Assembly: GCA_903856875.1 (NCBI GenBank)
Contig: CAIODE010000500.1
Coordinates: forward strand, 1-5,106
Direction: 5' to 3'
DNA: 5,106 nt
Source of the DNA: an uncultured Burkholderiales bacterium
GTDB taxonomy: Bacteria > Pseudomonadota > Gammaproteobacteria > Burkholderiales > Burkholderiaceae_C
Below, one piece after another: positions 1-5,106 of this stretch. A program made the translations under genes and the position numbers. The notes under the pieces are model-generated. The model made no database searches, was not told the DNA's origin, and saw only the letters and a program-made list of their open reading frames with translations. Each line of letters begins with the position of its first letter. Position 1 is the first letter of the stretch.

Positions 1-500
1 GAATTCTGCCAAGCAAACTGCACGGCTTGGTTTCGACTGGCCGTTAAGCCGCCAAACAAATAACCCGACTGCGTGCGGCCCGACATTTCAGCAATCAGTT
101 CGGACAAGTCAGGCGTTTGCGGATCGGCATGCACCAAGGCGCTGTTGGCTTTGAAGTGCGGCGGCAAGGGTTGTGCACCCGAAAAAACGCGATACTGATC
201 AGCAAGCAAATCGCACAACATCAAAGCCATGCCGGGTTCGTCAAAATATTCGGCGTTGTTGGCCGCAACCCCCACACCCACCGTGCCCGCCCAATCTTGA
301 ACCATGGGCAACTCTTCTCTCAAATGCGCCAAGATGGGCTCTGCTTCATTGGCGTAATGGTCGGTGATGTACAACAAGCCTAAACGCGGATGGGAAGCAT
401 GACCGGGCAATGTCATTTGTGCACGCAATTGGGCAATGACCAAACCGGCGGCCATTTGCCACTGCGGGTGCGTGGCATGTCCAAAGGGAAATAAATTCAT
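1..500 (-). CDS. FIST N-terminal domain protein, 3' part missing
   Basis: This is the first 166 codons of a protein whose remainder lies beyond the left edge of the window; the frame is open throughout. It begins MNLFPFGHATHPQW. The pattern fits the FIST N domain: a GLLYITDHYANEAEPIL strand-helix segment at residues 41-57, DWAGTVGVGV at 69-78, EYFDEPGMALML at 84-95, and YLFGGLTASRN at 147-157. In known FIST proteins a FIST_C domain follows, which would be outside the window. FIST domains are proposed sensory modules binding small ligands such as amino acids, acting in the cytoplasm; no enzyme activity is established. The start is fixed by an ATGA overlap with the stop of phaM, which implies translational coupling with it. 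No signal peptide or membrane segment is visible in this part. The family call is fairly secure; the function is open. Confidence 0.85.
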   Translation of the reverse strand, partial: MNLFPFGHATHPQWQMAAGLVIAQLRAQMTLPGHASHPRLGLLYITDHYANEAEPILAHLREELPMVQDWAGTVGVGVAANNAEYFDEPGMALMLCDLLADQYRVFSGAQPLPPHFKANSALVHADPQTPDLSELIAEMSGRTQSGYLFGGLTASRNQAVQFAWQN

Positions 501-1183
501 GGGGCTGGTTTTTTGGCGCGCGATGGTCGCGCTGAACTTGAACGAGTTGAGCCAGATCGCGTTGTGCTTGAACTGGGCTTTCGAGCTTTGCCCGTTGCGG
601 CCCTTTTCTTGCTGGACTTGGGGCCGTCTTTCATGGCTTTGGCGGCCACATCCTTCACAGCAGCCGCCGCAATGTTTTGAAATTGTTGTGTGAGTGAGCC
701 CCACCACTGCATGGGGTCAACTGCGGGACCTTGTGCAGGTCCTTGTGCGGTACCTTGCGTGGCGCCTTCAGCGCTTGTTTTGGCATGATCGCTGCTTGTG
801 CCAGCGGCGCTGTGGGTTTCCGCAGGCTTGGCCGTGTCCTTTGCATGGAGGTCTGGCATTTTGGCGGTGAAGGCCTTGGCCAGCTCTGACATGTTCACAT
901 TCATGCCTTGCAAAGTCGACAAGGTCATTTTTTGCACCTCTAAAGCCTGAATGGTGGCCTTGAGTGCACTGGTGTTTTGCTCCAACCAAAACTGTACCGT
1001 TTTGAGTTCTTGAATGCGCTTGTCGAGCTCTTCCACGCTCAAGGTAGGCGCCACCCAACTGGCCATGTTGGGCATGCCTTGGGGTGAGCCTTTGGCGCCT
1101 GGGTTGGCGGCTTGCCCTAAGTTTTGCAAGAAATCAAAGCCAGGTACGAATTTTCCAAATCCGAAAGCTGAGGTATCGCTCAT
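497..1183 (-). CDS. phaM: PhaM-family PHA granule regulatory protein
   Basis: This is a 228-residue protein of the PhaM family. In Ralstonia/Cupriavidus, PhaM activates PHA synthase PhaC and links PHB granules to the nucleoid, aiding their partition to daughter cells. The N-terminus has the hallmark FGFGKFVPGFDFLQNL at residues 7-22. A predicted amphipathic helix or coiled coil follows at about 48-95 (VEELDKRIQELKTVQFWLEQ, then TIQALEVQKMTL). The middle, about 105-155, is low complexity with short QGT/QGP repeats. A second conserved helix starts at DPMQWWGSLTQQFQNI (156-171). The tail from about 185 is rich in Lys, Arg, Ser and Pro, as expected for the DNA-binding C-terminus of the family. 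AAGGAG lies 5 nt before the ATG. It is the first gene of a pair with the FIST gene, whose start overlaps its stop. Confidence 0.93.
   Translation of the reverse strand: MSDTSAFGFGKFVPGFDFLQNLGQAANPGAKGSPQGMPNMASWVAPTLSVEELDKRIQELKTVQFWLEQNTSALKATIQALEVQKMTLSTLQGMNVNMSELAKAFTAKMPDLHAKDTAKPAETHSAAGTSSDHAKTSAEGATQGTAQGPAQGPAVDPMQWWGSLTQQFQNIAAAAVKDVAAKAMKDGPKSSKKRAATGKARKPSSSTTRSGSTRSSSARPSRAKKPAP
729..764 (-). repeat. 12-bp tandem repeat inside phaM, three units
   Basis: On the plus strand, CCTTGTGCAGGT, CCTTGTGCGGTA and CCTTGCGTGGCG follow each other without a gap at 729, 741 and 753. In PhaM they encode the four-residue periodic stretch around residues 140-151 (ATQG-TAQG-PAQG). The unit length is a multiple of three, so copy-number change would keep the frame. 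The repeat lies in the low-complexity linker between the N-terminal helix and the conserved WWGSL region. Confidence 0.65.
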
Positions 1184-1306
1184 GAAGGCTCCTTGAGGTG
1201 TGCGTCAACCACAAGCTTAACGCATACAGCCCCGCGTCAACTGCGCGACGTGGGCTGCTTGTCTCAAAGGCTATGCTCATGGCTTTTCTAAATTGGGAGA
1301 CACAAC
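1184..1306. promoter_or_regulatory. Divergent intergenic region phaM / GST gene
   Basis: These 123 bp must carry the start signals of both flanking genes. On the minus strand a TTGACG (1240-1235) is a good -35 box, but the best -10 after it, TAAGCT (1219-1214), is only 15 nt away, so the phaM promoter call is weak. The octamer GCGTCAAC occurs twice in direct orientation at 1202-1209 and 1234-1241, 32 bp apart. An imperfect inverted repeat spans 1227-1257, with arms CAGCCCCGCG and CGCG-ACGT-GGGCTG (the ACGT unpaired). No convincing -35/-10 pair was found for the GST gene; its ATG is preceded by GGGAGA at 1295-1300. Confidence 0.4.
1189..1194 (-). promoter_or_regulatory. Ribosome binding site of phaM
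   Basis: AAGGAG on the minus strand sits 5 nt before the ATG at 1183. It is a near-ideal Shine-Dalgarno match and supports this start. No similar site is needed for the FIST gene downstream, which overlaps phaM. Confidence 0.8.
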
Positions 1307-1957
1307 ATGCTGACACTCTGCGGCTTTGGCGCCAGCAACTATCACAACAAAGTTAAATTGGTGCTGCTGGAAAAAGGCGTTGCCTTTGAAGAGGAATTGG
1401 CATGGGTGGGTGAAACCGATCCTGCGGCCAGCCCATTGGGCAAAGTGCCCTATTTAAAAACAGACAAGGGCTCGGTCTGCGAGTCAACGGTCATGGTGGA
1501 GTACATCGAACAACAGCACCCCCAACACCCGCTTATTCCCAAGGACGCGTTCGAAGCCGCCAAGGTGCGCGAGTTGATGATCTTTTTGGATTTGCATTTG
1601 GAATTGGTTGCGCGCAATTTGTATGCAGAGGCTTTCTTTGGCGGCAAGGTCAGCGATGCTGTGAAAGAAAAAATCGGCGCTCAACTTGAAAAAAATGTGG
1701 CCGCGTTTGCCAAACTTGTTCAGTTCAGACCCTTCATTGCCGGTAACGAGATAAGCATTGCCGATTGCACCGCTGCCGTTCATTTGCCTGTGATCACTGC
1801 AGTGACCAAAACGATTTATGGCAAAGATTTTTTAGCCGACTTGCCCGTTAAAGATTACATGAAAATGTGGTCTGAGCGTCCCAGCATGCAACGCGTGCAT
1901 GCTGATCGCAAAGCCAACAACGAACTCTTCATGGCGCGCATGAAAAGCAAGGCTTAA
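1307..1957 (+). CDS. Glutathione S-transferase family protein
   Basis: This 216-residue cytosolic protein has typical GST length and two-domain order. The thioredoxin-like N-terminal domain spans about residues 1-77: an active-site region [10 protein letters not shown] at 8-17, GKVPYL with the family's cis-proline at P48, and the glutathione-contacting ES pair at E59-S60 followed by TVMVEYIEQ. The helical C-terminal domain holds the N-capping box motif SIAD at 150-153, in a conserved context ([18 protein letters not shown]). Such enzymes conjugate or exchange glutathione on electrophiles, but the substrate cannot be read here. The active-site region lacks the SSxxxR pattern of zeta-class maleylacetoacetate isomerase, so that role is unlikely. 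Upstream GGGAGA is spaced 6 nt from the ATG. It diverges from phaM, and its stop overlaps the stop of the converging crotonase gene. The family is sure; the class is not. Confidence 0.9.
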   Translation: MLTLCGFGASNYHNKVKLVLLEKGVAFEEELAWVGETDPAASPLGKVPYLKTDKGSVCESTVMVEYIEQQHPQHPLIPKDAFEAAKVRELMIFLDLHLELVARNLYAEAFFGGKVSDAVKEKIGAQLEKNVAAFAKLVQFRPFIAGNEISIADCTAAVHLPVITAVTKTIYGKDFLADLPVKDYMKMWSERPSMQRVHADRKANNELFMARMKSKA

Positions 1958-2772
1958 AAGTGAGGAGGTCGGCGCTCTCTTAAGCTGGCCAATCCCTCTT
2001 GCACATCGGGCCCTGAAAAGCCCATGAACTCGAGCGCCAAGGAAGCATCAAAACTGGGGCCAGCTTGGCGCAGCCAATTGTTCAAAGCGTATTTGGTCCA
2101 ACGGATGGCGCTTTGGCTGCCATTGGCCAAACGATCTGCCACCTCATAAGCTTTGTTGAGCAACTGGTCTTCTTCAACCGCCAAAGAAACCAAGCCAATT
2201 CGCTCGGCTTCTTCGCCGCTCACTGGCTCGCACAGCAGCAAGTAGTACTTGGCTTTGGCCATGCCACACAGCAATGGCCAAATGATGGCGGCATGATCAC
2301 CTGCCGCAACGCCTAAGCGTGTGTGGCCATCTACAATTTTGGCGGTCTTGCTGGCAATGGAAATGTCGGCCAACAAACCGGCCACCAAGCCGGCACCGAC
2401 TGCAGGACCGTGCATGGCACTCACTATGGGCTTGTCGCAGTTGATGACGTTGTAGACCAAGTCGCGGGCTTCTTTCCACACACGGCTTCGGATATCGAAA
2501 TCTCGCGCCATGTCTTCCACCAACGCCAAATCGCCGCCACCAGAAAATCCCAAACCTTCACCTCGCAACACAGCCGCACGCACGCTTTCATCGCGCGAAA
2601 CATCGCGCCAAATTTCAGCCAACTCGCAATGGCCCTCATGGCCTGCAGTTGGCAGTTTGCCATTGCCACCAGGCCCGCCTGATTTCATTTGAATGTCCAG
2701 CACCGTTTGATTGGCGCCACGGCGCGTGATTCGAAGTGTTTGATAGCGACTGTAGTCAATGACAAGGCTCAT
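1954..2772 (-). CDS. Crotonase (enoyl-CoA hydratase/isomerase) family protein
   Basis: This 272-residue protein has the crotonase fold pattern and acts on acyl-CoA thioesters in the cytoplasm. Both oxyanion-hole segments are visible: FSGGGDL at residues 76-82 and HGPAVGAG at 121-128, followed by ADISIAS (135-141). The two glutamates of classical enoyl-CoA hydratases are absent: aligning on the conserved ADI and LG elements puts V130 and H150 in their places, and the GAGG stretch reads GDHA (158-161). Dehydration/hydration by the standard mechanism is therefore doubtful; an isomerase, hydrolase or other crotonase reaction is possible. A C-terminal [13 protein letters not shown] helix (221-233) is typical of the family. 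An ATG 17 codons upstream (2823) is in frame, but AGGAGA 5 nt before 2772 and the hairpin between the two favour 2772. It lies downstream of the FAH-family gene and ends tail to tail with the GST gene. Confidence 0.88.
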   Translation of the reverse strand: MSLVIDYSRYQTLRITRRGANQTVLDIQMKSGGPGGNGKLPTAGHEGHCELAEIWRDVSRDESVRAAVLRGEGLGFSGGGDLALVEDMARDFDIRSRVWKEARDLVYNVINCDKPIVSAMHGPAVGAGLVAGLLADISIASKTAKIVDGHTRLGVAAGDHAAIIWPLLCGMAKAKYYLLLCEPVSGEEAERIGLVSLAVEEDQLLNKAYEVADRLANGSQSAIRWTKYALNNWLRQAGPSFDASLALEFMGFSGPDVQEGLASLRERRPPHF

Positions 2773-2777
2773 GAAGG

Positions 2778-2783
2778 TCTCCT
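2778..2783 (-). promoter_or_regulatory. Ribosome binding site fixing the crotonase start
   Basis: AGGAGA on the minus strand lies 5 nt before the ATG at 2772. The alternative in-frame ATG at 2823 is preceded by AT-rich sequence overlapping the end of the neighbouring gene, with no Shine-Dalgarno match, so this site decides the start. It begins one base after the T5 run of the upstream hairpin. Confidence 0.8.
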
Positions 2784-2784
2784 G

Positions 2785-2814
2785 AAAAAGCAATCGGCCC
2801 CCATGCCGGATTGC
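2785..2814 (-). terminator. Hairpin plus T5: intrinsic terminator or attenuator
   Basis: In the minus-strand transcript, GCAATC-c-GGC (2814-2805) pairs with GCC-GATTGC (2798-2790). This gives nine base pairs with one bulged C and a 6-nt loop (2804-2799). Five T residues follow at once (2789-2785). The stem is only partly GC-rich, so efficiency may be moderate. It starts 14 nt after the stop codon of the FAH-family gene and ends right at the crotonase ribosome binding site. It could end the upstream transcript, act as a leaky attenuator, or protect a processed 3' end. Confidence 0.6.
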
Positions 2815-2828
2815 ATTGAACATCCAAA

Positions 2829-3839
2829 TTAAACTTCAAGCGGCATAATTTTCTGATCAATGGCGCCAAACACGCTTTGGCCGTCTTTGCCCTTCATTTC
2901 AATGCGAATGGTGTCACCGAACTTCATGAACTCGGTGCTGGGCTTGCCATCCAAAATGGTTTCAATGGCGCGTTTTTCTGCAATGCAGCTGTAGCCCTTG
3001 GGCCACTCAGGCTTGCCATTGACATCCACGCTTTTGTTACTGACCGTGCCGCTGCCCACAATAGAGCCTGCGCGCACGTTGCGTGTTTTACCCATGTGCG
3101 CAATCAGTTGGCCAAAGTGAAAAGTCATTTCAGGGCCGGCTTCGCACATGCCGACTTTGCGGCCATTCCATGTTGACTGCAAGGTCTGGTGCAATCGGCC
3201 ATGATCCCAGGCATCACCCAGCTCATCCAATGTGACGGCCACTGGGCTGAAGGCGGTTGCAGGTTTGCTTTGGAAAAATCCAAAACCTTTGCCCAGTTCA
3301 TTCGGAACCAAATTGCGCAAGCTCACGTCGTTGGCAATCATCACCAAACGGATGCCATCGAGTGCATTTTCTGGTGAAACACCCATGGGCACATCGCCTG
3401 TGATGACGGCAATTTCAGCTTCAAAGTCGATGCCAAAGGCTTCGTCACGACACACCACGGGATCGCAAGGCCCGATGAAGTCATCGCTGCCGCCCTGGTA
3501 CATGAGCGGATCGGTGTAAAAACTTTCAGGCACCTCAGAATTGCGTGCAGCGCGCACCAATTCCACATGGTTTAAAAAGGCCGAGCCATCGGCCCATTGA
3601 TAAGCTCTGGGCAGTGGCGCCATGCATTGTTCGGGGTCAAAAGGAAAGGCATGGCGCGCTTTGCTGCTGTTCAAAGTTTGATACAGGTCTTCCAATTGCG
3701 GCGCCAAAAAATTCCAGTCGTCCAAAACTTGCTGCATGCGTTGTGCAATGCCCGTCGCATAATGAGCTGTGCTCAAATCACGCGAGACCACGACCAATTG
3801 GCCGTCACGAGATCCGTCTTTGTAGGTCGCTAATTTCAT
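2829..3839 (-). CDS. Fumarylacetoacetate hydrolase family protein
   Basis: This 336-residue cytosolic enzyme belongs to the FAH family, which hydrolyses or decarboxylates beta-diketo or related oxo-acids with a divalent metal. A separate N-terminal part (1-80) begins [19 protein letters not shown]. The catalytic fold follows. Probable metal ligands by comparison with animal FAH are D110 (YTDPLMYQ), E140 and E142 (DFEAEIAV) and D171 (ANDVSLRN). K192 in [10 protein letters not shown] matches the conserved lysine. VGSGTVSN (261-268) and FGDTIRIEM (307-315) are the usual late motifs. The animal catalytic histidine, seven residues after the first Asp, has no equivalent here. The length fits the long FAA-hydrolase proteins common in Burkholderiales rather than 420-residue FAH, so fumarylacetoacetate is not assured as substrate. 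The Shine-Dalgarno signal is weak (GAGA about 7 nt before the ATG). The crotonase follows after 56 bp. Confidence 0.9.
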   Translation of the reverse strand: MKLATYKDGSRDGQLVVVSRDLSTAHYATGIAQRMQQVLDDWNFLAPQLEDLYQTLNSSKARHAFPFDPEQCMAPLPRAYQWADGSAFLNHVELVRAARNSEVPESFYTDPLMYQGGSDDFIGPCDPVVCRDEAFGIDFEAEIAVITGDVPMGVSPENALDGIRLVMIANDVSLRNLVPNELGKGFGFFQSKPATAFSPVAVTLDELGDAWDHGRLHQTLQSTWNGRKVGMCEAGPEMTFHFGQLIAHMGKTRNVRAGSIVGSGTVSNKSVDVNGKPEWPKGYSCIAEKRAIETILDGKPSTEFMKFGDTIRIEMKGKDGQSVFGAIDQKIMPLEV

Positions 3840-3866
3840 GGTGGGGTCTCACAATCGAATCTGAAA

Positions 3867-3875
3867 ATTAAATCA
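3867..3875 (-). promoter_or_regulatory. Candidate extended -10 promoter of the FAH-family gene
   Basis: TGATTTAAT on the minus strand fits the extended -10 form TGnTATAAT, with five of six matches in the hexamer. It would place transcription start near 3860 and a leader of about 20 nt. No good -35 sits at 16-18 nt, as is usual for extended -10 sites. A weaker alternative is TTGTAG (3902-3897), 16 nt, TAAACT (3880-3875). Confidence 0.4.
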
Positions 3876-3897
3876 GTTTAACCAATCTTGCTGGTCC

Positions 3898-3903
3898 TAC
3901 AAT
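3898..3903 (+). promoter_or_regulatory. Candidate -10 box of the DUF3108 gene
   Basis: TACAAT matches the sigma-70 -10 consensus in five of six positions. The best upstream -35, TTTAAC (3877-3882), is weak and only 15 nt away. The leader to the ATG at 3968 would be about 58 nt. The box overlaps minus-strand sequence that could serve the FAH-family gene, so the two promoters may interfere. Confidence 0.3.
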
Positions 3904-3967
3904 TTCATGATTTCCAAGCAGCCCTGATTCTTTTCAAAACGACCCAAGCCCTTTACGTCACATTGAC

Positions 3968-5106
3968 ATGCACGCCCAAGCTCTATTGACTCCTGCCAAC
4001 GCCTCTTCTCAGCGGCGGGCTTTGGCGACTTTGGGTGCATTGGTTTTAGGTGCACATCTTTGGCTTCTCATGGCACCTGGAGCCGGCATTTGGCGACTTC
4101 AACCAGAATCGCAAAAATTAGGGCCCCTGCAAACTCGGGTGTTGAGTTCTGGCGTTTCACAGACGACGCCACAAAGCCCAGCCAGCGAGCAAACGAAACC
4201 TCCCGCCCTGCAAAAACCCAGGGCACCCGCAAGCGCCGCCCCAGCTTCAAGCGCTGGCATGAGTGCCGTGGCCTCTGAGGTGCTGCCAGCACCTGAAGAA
4301 AACCCAAGCCCGCCCAATTCCGATCAGGCTGCTGTGGCTTTGCCAAGCTCACCCAACAAGCTTCCTCAAACCGAAGCAATCCCCTTGCTCCAAGAAAAGA
4401 CAGCAGCGCCCGTTGTGTCCGTGCCACCAGCTTCGAATGCGCTCACAGCCAAGGTGGGCGACTTCCCACCCAACATCCAAATTAACTACAAACTCACAGG
4501 TCAAGAGCGTGGTTTGACTTACCACGCGTTTGGCTCGCTCAAGTGGCAAACCCAATCGACCCCCAGCACCCCCAAGACCTATGAGGCAGAGCTTCGGGTT
4601 AGAGCGTTTCTGGTGGGCAATCGTGTTTGGCGCAGTGTGGGCACCTTGACCGAAAGCGGCTTGGCGCCCCTGCGGTATTCAGACAGTTGGCGCGGCGAGC
4701 GTGCGGCCCATTTCGAAGCAGAACAAAAGAAGATCAGTTTCAGCGGCAATGCGCCCAGCATTGAGCTGCAATCAGGGGCGCAAGATCAGGTGAGTTTGTT
4801 CATCCAAATGGCAGCTGCGGTTTCTGCCAAAAATTTCAAGCTTGGCAGTGAGCTCAATGTTCAAACCGCCACCGCACGCGATGCGGTCAATTGGACCCTC
4901 ACTTACAAGTCAGACGACTTGATTGAGGTGAATGGCAATCGCTTGGAAACACAGCGCTGGGTTTGCTTGCCAAGAGGTAAGTTCGACAGCCAAATTGAAA
5001 TGTGGTTGTCGAACGCCCACGGCGGTATGCCCGTGCGAATCAAGATCACCCAAGTCAGTGGCAACTTCATCGACATGGAAATGCGCGACACCGACAACTT
5101 AGCGGC
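3968..5106 (+). CDS. Membrane-anchored, proline-rich DUF3108 protein, 3' end missing
   Basis: The frame is open from the ATG to the window edge (379 codons, no stop yet). A short basic N-terminus (R17, R18) precedes one hydrophobic segment at about residues 19-37, likely an uncleaved membrane anchor with the rest in the periplasm. Residues about 45-163 are a Pro/Ala/Ser/Gln-rich linker. The remainder fits DUF3108: FPPNIQINYKLTG (167-178), TYEAELRV (204-211), GTLTESGLAPLRYSDSWRG (225-243), AHFEAEQKKISF (247-258) and GAQDQVSLFIQMAAAV (270-285). The domain appears almost complete, so little is probably missing. The function of DUF3108 is unknown; a lipocalin-like beta structure in the envelope is plausible but inferred. 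It is the first possible start after an in-frame stop at 3908-3910. No clear Shine-Dalgarno sequence is seen, so initiation may be weak or unusual. It diverges from the FAH-family gene. Confidence 0.85.
   Translation, partial: MHAQALLTPANASSQRRALATLGALVLGAHLWLLMAPGAGIWRLQPESQKLGPLQTRVLSSGVSQTTPQSPASEQTKPPALQKPRAPASAAPASSAGMSAVASEVLPAPEENPSPPNSDQAAVALPSSPNKLPQTEAIPLLQEKTAAPVVSVPPASNALTAKVGDFPPNIQINYKLTGQERGLTYHAFGSLKWQTQSTPSTPKTYEAELRVRAFLVGNRVWRSVGTLTESGLAPLRYSDSWRGERAAHFEAEQKKISFSGNAPSIELQSGAQDQVSLFIQMAAAVSAKNFKLGSELNVQTATARDAVNWTLTYKSDDLIEVNGNRLETQRWVCLPRGKFDSQIEMWLSNAHGGMPVRIKITQVSGNFIDMEMRDTDNLA

Noticed and set aside
117..383. An 88-codon plus-strand open frame at the left end.
   Set aside because: It is antisense to the FIST N domain, which is conserved over the same bases on the minus strand.
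1259..1277. A promoter for the GST gene using TTGTCT and TATGCT.
   Set aside because: The two hexamers are only 7 nt apart, far from the required spacing, and no other pair was convincing.
2323..2682. A 119-codon plus-strand open frame opposite the crotonase.
   Set aside because: The minus strand here encodes conserved crotonase motifs; the plus-strand product is low-complexity with no recognisable domain.
2773..2823. An N-terminal extension of the crotonase from the ATG at 2823.
   Set aside because: The extra 17 residues match no family feature, their codons run through the hairpin-T5 element, and only the ATG at 2772 has a strong Shine-Dalgarno site.
1307..3839. A tyrosine/homogentisate degradation cluster (maleylacetoacetate isomerase plus fumarylacetoacetase).
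   Set aside because: The GST lacks the zeta-class SSxxxR active-site pattern and is on the opposite strand. The FAH-family protein is the shorter bacterial type, and no homogentisate dioxygenase is in the window.
4068..4427. A 119-codon open frame on the minus strand inside the DUF3108 gene.
   Set aside because: It lies opposite the proline/alanine-rich linker, whose biased composition keeps other frames open; it shows no recognisable motif, and the plus-strand frame is well supported.
3968..5106. The right-end gene as tonB itself.
   Set aside because: The membrane anchor and proline-rich linker resemble TonB, but the C-terminal part has the DUF3108 pattern, including GAQDQVSLFIQMA, and no TonB C-terminal motif.

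Overview
The window looks like chromosomal DNA of a betaproteobacterium of the order Burkholderiales, most likely a Comamonadaceae-type organism. The main evidence is a clear PhaM polyhydroxyalkanoate (PHA) granule protein, a family largely confined to that order. A DUF3108 protein and a long-form fumarylacetoacetate-hydrolase-family enzyme of a type common there support the placement. This is protein-level recognition only; no search was run. There are six protein genes, packed tightly, and no RNA genes, mobile elements or CRISPR arrays that I can see.

Left block, minus strand (1-1183): phaM lies first in the transcript, followed by a FIST-domain protein cut off by the left edge of the window. 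Their start and stop codons overlap in an ATGA, so they probably form a translationally coupled pair. A 123-bp divergent gap (1184-1306) separates phaM from a plus-strand glutathione S-transferase-family gene (1307-1957).

Middle block: the GST gene meets a minus-strand crotonase-family gene (1954-2772) tail to tail, with the two stop codons sharing one TTAA. Upstream of the crotonase on the same strand is a fumarylacetoacetate-hydrolase-family gene (2829-3839). The 56-bp gap between these two holds a hairpin followed by T5, directly before the crotonase ribosome binding site. It reads as an intrinsic terminator or attenuator between two genes that otherwise look like an operon.

Right block: a 128-bp divergent gap (3840-3967) carries promoter-like sequence in both directions. 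It leads to a plus-strand, membrane-anchored, proline-rich DUF3108 protein that runs off the right edge at 5106.

How the genes might work together: the left pair concerns carbon storage granules and possibly small-ligand sensing. The middle minus-strand pair looks like catabolism of an aromatic- or acyl-CoA-type substrate, but no specific pathway can be named. The crotonase lacks both glutamates of canonical enoyl-CoA hydratases, and the GST is not of the maleylacetoacetate isomerase class, so a tyrosine/homogentisate cluster is not supported. I see no wholly new system. The best leads are the PhaM-FIST coupling, the atypical crotonase and the hairpin-T5 element before its start.
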